In this document: in pieces, positions 60,423 through 64,000 of the stretch | Layout of the letters: every line of letters starts with the position of its first letter | How positions within the stretch are numbered: position 1 is the first letter of the stretch | NCBI RefSeq assembly: GCF_905163445.1 | Contig: NC_053200.1 | Span: 186,001-250,000 of the forward strand | Source: Pararge aegeria | Taxonomy: Eukaryota; Arthropoda; Insecta; Lepidoptera; Nymphalidae | Reading direction: 5' to 3' | DNA: 64,000 nt | Position numbers and translations under genes: made by a program | Notes under the pieces: model-generated | The model's database searches: none | Seen by the model: only the letters and a program-made list of their open reading frames with translations | What the model was told of the DNA's origin: nothing

Positions 60423-61601
60423 CAACGCCACTGTGTGGCGCCGCCATCAGTCTCCTTAGACTCGGTACTTTGTCGTCGCCGTCGACTTCGCACCTTCGCC
60501 CCATATAGTAGTGGCGCGGCGCGACGGGCCTAATGTGTAAGTGAAAAAAAAAAAAAAAAAATTAAATTAATTGTTATTTTACAATATCTTCTAATATGAA
60601 TAAGAGTACTTTGTATTGGTACGTTTTGTTTTTTGTTTTTTTTTTTTTTAAACGGAACTGAACCTAAGTGACCGGCCTGCGGCCGGGCACCCGTCTTATT
60701 CATGTTCTAACCTAACCTAACCTATCCAAACCTTTTAAAACTAGTTTGGATTCCTTTAGACCTCAGCCCACCGGCAACTACGACTAACTAAACACTGATC
60801 TAGCTATCTGGCTTTCATCAGTGCATCAACAGCAGCATAACTAGTATTAAAATAGTAATGAGTTTTTATTAATGCATATATTCACATTAAATCTTGAATC
60901 TAAAGTCTAAAGGTGTCAAAACTAGATTTAGGTTAGGTTAGGTTAGAACATGAATACGAGGGGTGCCCGGCCACAGGCCGGGCACTTGGGTTCAGTTCAT
61001 TCAAAAATTATATATTATTTACTATTATTTATATTTGAATGAGAATGAAAAATAGCAATTATTTTGAATAGTTTTCAGAATGAGACAGACGGGTGTGGTA
61101 GTATAAAATCTCCAATTTAAAGTTCCCTTATTGCGTAGGTATATGTTATGTGTGTTTGCATAGTAGTTTACTATAATGGTAAGCGGTTCGTGTAACGATC
61201 TTGCGCGTCTATATTTACAAGTGTGTGGGCAGTTCGTGTATTGATTATTCGATGACGAGACCTCGTAAGAGTCCCGTATCGTTATTTTTCGTCACTACCT
61301 ACCCGTACCTCCCCCCCCGTGCAGGGAGTGGGTAATTTGCGCGCCTGCTGCCTGCCTTGGATGTGGTAGCAGTTTCTCAGGCTCCCTCACCGGAATCGAA
61401 CCCTGATTCCCCGTTACCCGCGACAAACAATGGTAGTCGCAGAAACTCATTCCGATTACGAGACCTCGTAAGAGTCCCGTATCGTTATTTTTCGTCACTA
61501 CCTACCCGTACCTCCCCCCTGTGCGGGGTACAATATTGATATGATATTAAAATAATACCATTAATAAATAACATAATAAAAGACCACCACTTTTATAGAG
61601 A
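60423..61601 (+). repeat. Satellite unit 40 (derived family)
   Basis: 1179 bp with one monomer (block 61255-61531). It has the CAACGCC start. Confidence 0.9.
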
Positions 61602-62781
61602 CAACGCCACTGTGTGGCGCCGCCATCAGTCTCCTTAGACTCGGTACTTTGTCGTCGCCGTCGACTTCGCACCTTCGCCCCATATAGTAGTGGCGCGGCG
61701 CGACGGGCCTAATGTGTAAGTGAAAAAAAAAAAAAAAAAAATTAAATTAATTGTTATTTTACAATATCTTCTAATATGAATAAGAGTACTTTGTATTAGT
61801 ACGTTTTGTTTTTTGTTTTTTTTTTTTTTAAACGGAACTGAACCTAAGTGACCGGCCTGCGGCCGGGCACCCGTCTTATTCATGTTCTAACCTAACCTAA
61901 CCTATCCAAACCTTTTAAAACTAGTTTGGATTCCTTTAGACCTCAGCCCACCGGCAACTACGACTAACTAAACACTGATCTAGCTATCTGGCTTTCATCA
62001 GTGCATCAACAGCAGCATAACTAGTATTAAAATAGTAATGAGTTTTTATTAATGCATATATTCACATTAAATCTTGAATCTAAAGTCTAAAGGTGTCAAA
62101 ACTAGATTTAGGTTAGGTTAGGTTAGAACATGAATACGAGGGGTGCCCGGCCACAGGCCGGGCACTTGGGTTCAGTTCATTCAAAAATTATATATTATTT
62201 ACTATTATTTATATTTGAATGAGAATGAAAAATAGCAATTATTTTGAATAGTTTTCAGAATGAGACAGACGGGTGTGGTAGTATAAAATCTCCAATTTAA
62301 AGTTCCCTTATTGCGTAGGTATATGTTATGTGTGTTTGCATAGTAGTTTACTATAATGGTAAGCGGTTCGTGTAACGATCTTGCGCGTCTATATTTACAA
62401 GTGTGTGGGCAGTTCGTGTATTGATTATTCGATGACGAGACCTCGTAAGAGTCCCGTATCGTTATTTTTCGTCACTACCTACCCGTACCTCCCCCCCCGT
62501 GCAGGGAGTGGGTAATTTGCGCGCCTGCTGCCTGCCTTGGATGTGGTAGCAGTTTCTCAGGCTCCCTCACCGGAATCGAACCCTGATTCCCCGTTACCCG
62601 CGACAAACAATGGTAGTCGCAGAAACTCATTCCGATTACGAGACCTCGTAAGAGTCCCGTATCGTTATTTTTCGTCACTACCTACCCGTACCTCCCCCCT
62701 GTGCGGGGTACAATATTGATATGATATTAAAATAATACCATTAATAAATAACATAATAAAAGACCACCACTTTTATAGAGA
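61602..62781 (+). repeat. Satellite unit 41 (derived family)
   Basis: 1180 bp with one monomer (block 62435-62711). It has a private GTATTAGTACG in the spacer. Confidence 0.9.
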
Positions 62782-63958
62782 CAACGCCACTGTGTGGCGC
62801 CGCCATCAGTCTCCTTAGACTCGGTACTTTGTCGTCGCCGTCGACTTCGCACCTTCGCCCCATATAGTAGTGGCGCGGCGCGACGGGCCTAATGTGTAAG
62901 TGAAAAAAAAAAAAAAAAATTAAATTAATTGTTATTTTACAATATCTTCTAATATGAATAAGAGTACTTTGTATTGGTACGTTTTGTTTTTTGTTTTTTT
63001 TTTTTTTAACGGAACTGAACCTAAGTGACCGGCCTGCGGCCGGGCACCCGTCTTATTCATGTTCTAACCTAACCTAACCTATCCAAACCTTTTAAAACTA
63101 GTTTGGATTCCTTTAGACCTCAGCCCACCGGCAACTACGACTAACTAAACACTGATCTAGCTATCTGGCTTTCATCAGTGCATCAACAGCAGCATAACTA
63201 GTATTAAAATAGTAATGAGTTTTTATTAATGCATATATTCACATTAAATCTTGAATCTAAAGTCTAAAGGTGTCAAAACTAGATTTAGGTTAGGTTAGGT
63301 TAGAACATGAATACGAGGGGTGCCCGGCCACAGGCCGGGCACTTGGGTTCAGTTCATTCAAAAATTATATATTATTTACTATTATTTATATTTGAATGAG
63401 AATGAAAAATAGCAATTATTTTGAATAGTTTTCAGAATGAGACAGACGGGTGTGGTAGTATAAAATCTCCAATTTAAAGTTCCCTTATTGCGTAGGTATA
63501 TGTTATGTGTGTTTGCATAGTAGTTTACTATAATGGTAAGCGGTTCGTGTAACGATCTTGCGCGTCTATATTTACAAGTGTGTGGGCAGTTCGTGTATTG
63601 ATTATTCGATGACGAGACCTCGTAAGAGTCCCGTATCGTTATTTTTCGTCACTACCTACCCGTACCTCCCCCCCCGTGCAGGGAGTGGGTAATTTGCGCG
63701 CCTGCTGCCTGCCTTGGATGTGGTAGCAGTTTCTCAGGCTCCCTCACCGGAATCGAACCCTGATTCCCCGTTACCCGCGACAAACAATGGTAGTCGCAGA
63801 AACTCATTCCGATTACGAGACCTCGTAAGAGTCCCGTATCGTTATTTTTCGTCACTACCTACCCGTACCTCCCCCCTGTGCGGGGTACAATATTGATATG
63901 ATATTAAAATAATACCATTAATAAATAACATAATAAAAGACCACCACTTTTATAGAGA
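62782..63958 (+). repeat. Satellite unit 42 (derived family)
   Basis: 1177 bp with one monomer (block 63612-63888). It is the last complete unit. Confidence 0.9.
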
Positions 63959-64000
63959 CATAACGCCACTGTGTGGCGCCGCCATCAGTCTCCTTAGACT
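63959..64000 (+). repeat. Satellite unit 43, cut by the window end
   Basis: Only the first 42 bases of module A are present. The array continues beyond the window. Confidence 0.9.

Larger units (their letters stand above)
1..64000. repeat. 18S-derived satellite array, 42 full units plus a partial one
   Basis: The whole window is head-to-tail copies of one composite unit, seen by the recurring CATAACGCCACTGTGTGG start and the fixed order of modules. Unit length is about 975 + 203n + 266e, where n (0-4) counts 203-bp antisense 18S monomers and e marks an optional extra 18S module. All units point the same way. Only three insertions break the array: one copia element and two copies of a truncated LINE. 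No host gene is present. Confidence 0.96.

Noticed and set aside
1..64000. A true rDNA locus (18S-5.8S-28S)
   Set aside because: Only about 200-280 nt of 18S are present, with substitutions and fused ends. No 28S, 5.8S or full 18S is visible, and the modules in between are unlike a rDNA spacer.
1..64000. CRISPR array
   Set aside because: The repeats are long and contiguous, with no short direct repeat and unique spacer pattern, and the sequence is clearly eukaryotic.

Overview
The window is one continuous satellite array from an insect nuclear genome, most likely a moth or butterfly. Three things point there. The array carries TTAGG-type telomeric motifs. It holds a Ty1/copia retrotransposon whose primer site matches initiator tRNA-Met. 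It also holds a 5'-truncated non-LTR element with a 3' tail of TTTGAC repeats, a style I associate with Lepidoptera. No host protein-coding gene is visible. The short open frames that recur through the array are shadows of the repeat.

Array: 42 complete head-to-tail units plus the start of a 43rd fill 1-64000. I set unit boundaries at the recurrent CATAACGCCAC (CAACGCCAC in some right-hand units). Going along the + strand, a unit contains: (A) a GC-rich head of about 120 bp ending in an oligo(A) run; (B) an AT-rich spacer closed by an oligo(T) run; (C) a foldback element of about 345 bp whose arms carry (CCTAA)n and (TTAGG)n in opposite orientation; (D) an AT-rich segment of about 250 bp; (E) a block of antisense 18S rRNA sequence; (F) an AT-rich tail of about 70 bp. 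Block E is 75 bp of 18S remnant plus n tandem copies of a 203-bp 18S monomer, with n from 0 to 4 and about 64 monomers in total. Eight units also carry a 266-bp module holding a longer, more decayed 18S piece that reaches the conserved GGTGCCAG region. Unit lengths follow 975 + 203n + 266e within a few bases (e = 1 when the extra module is present). Outliers come from homopolymer length, small deletions and three transposon insertions.

Regions: 1-17138 is a mixed set of units. Unit 13 (17139-23032) is split by an apparently intact copia element (17903-22390) with identical 144-bp LTRs and a CGGTG target duplication. Units 14 (23033-25900) and 18 (30728-33595) each carry the same 5'-truncated non-LTR element at the same site. 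Units 13-14 and 17-18 are copies of one segment of about 4.27 kb, and unit 17 holds the empty copia site. The order of events is therefore LINE insertion, then segmental duplication, then copia insertion. 33.6-48.1 kb contains a repeated two-unit higher-order repeat (39041-44157). 48.1-64.0 kb is dominated by a very homogeneous derived family with private mutations, interrupted around 56.2-57.8 kb.

The most unusual feature is that a piece of 18S rDNA has become the nested core of a satellite, always in one orientation, fused to a telomere-motif foldback. Mobility genes are confined to the three inserted retroelements. All family assignments are from reading motifs and from memory of conserved rRNA; no database search was run.
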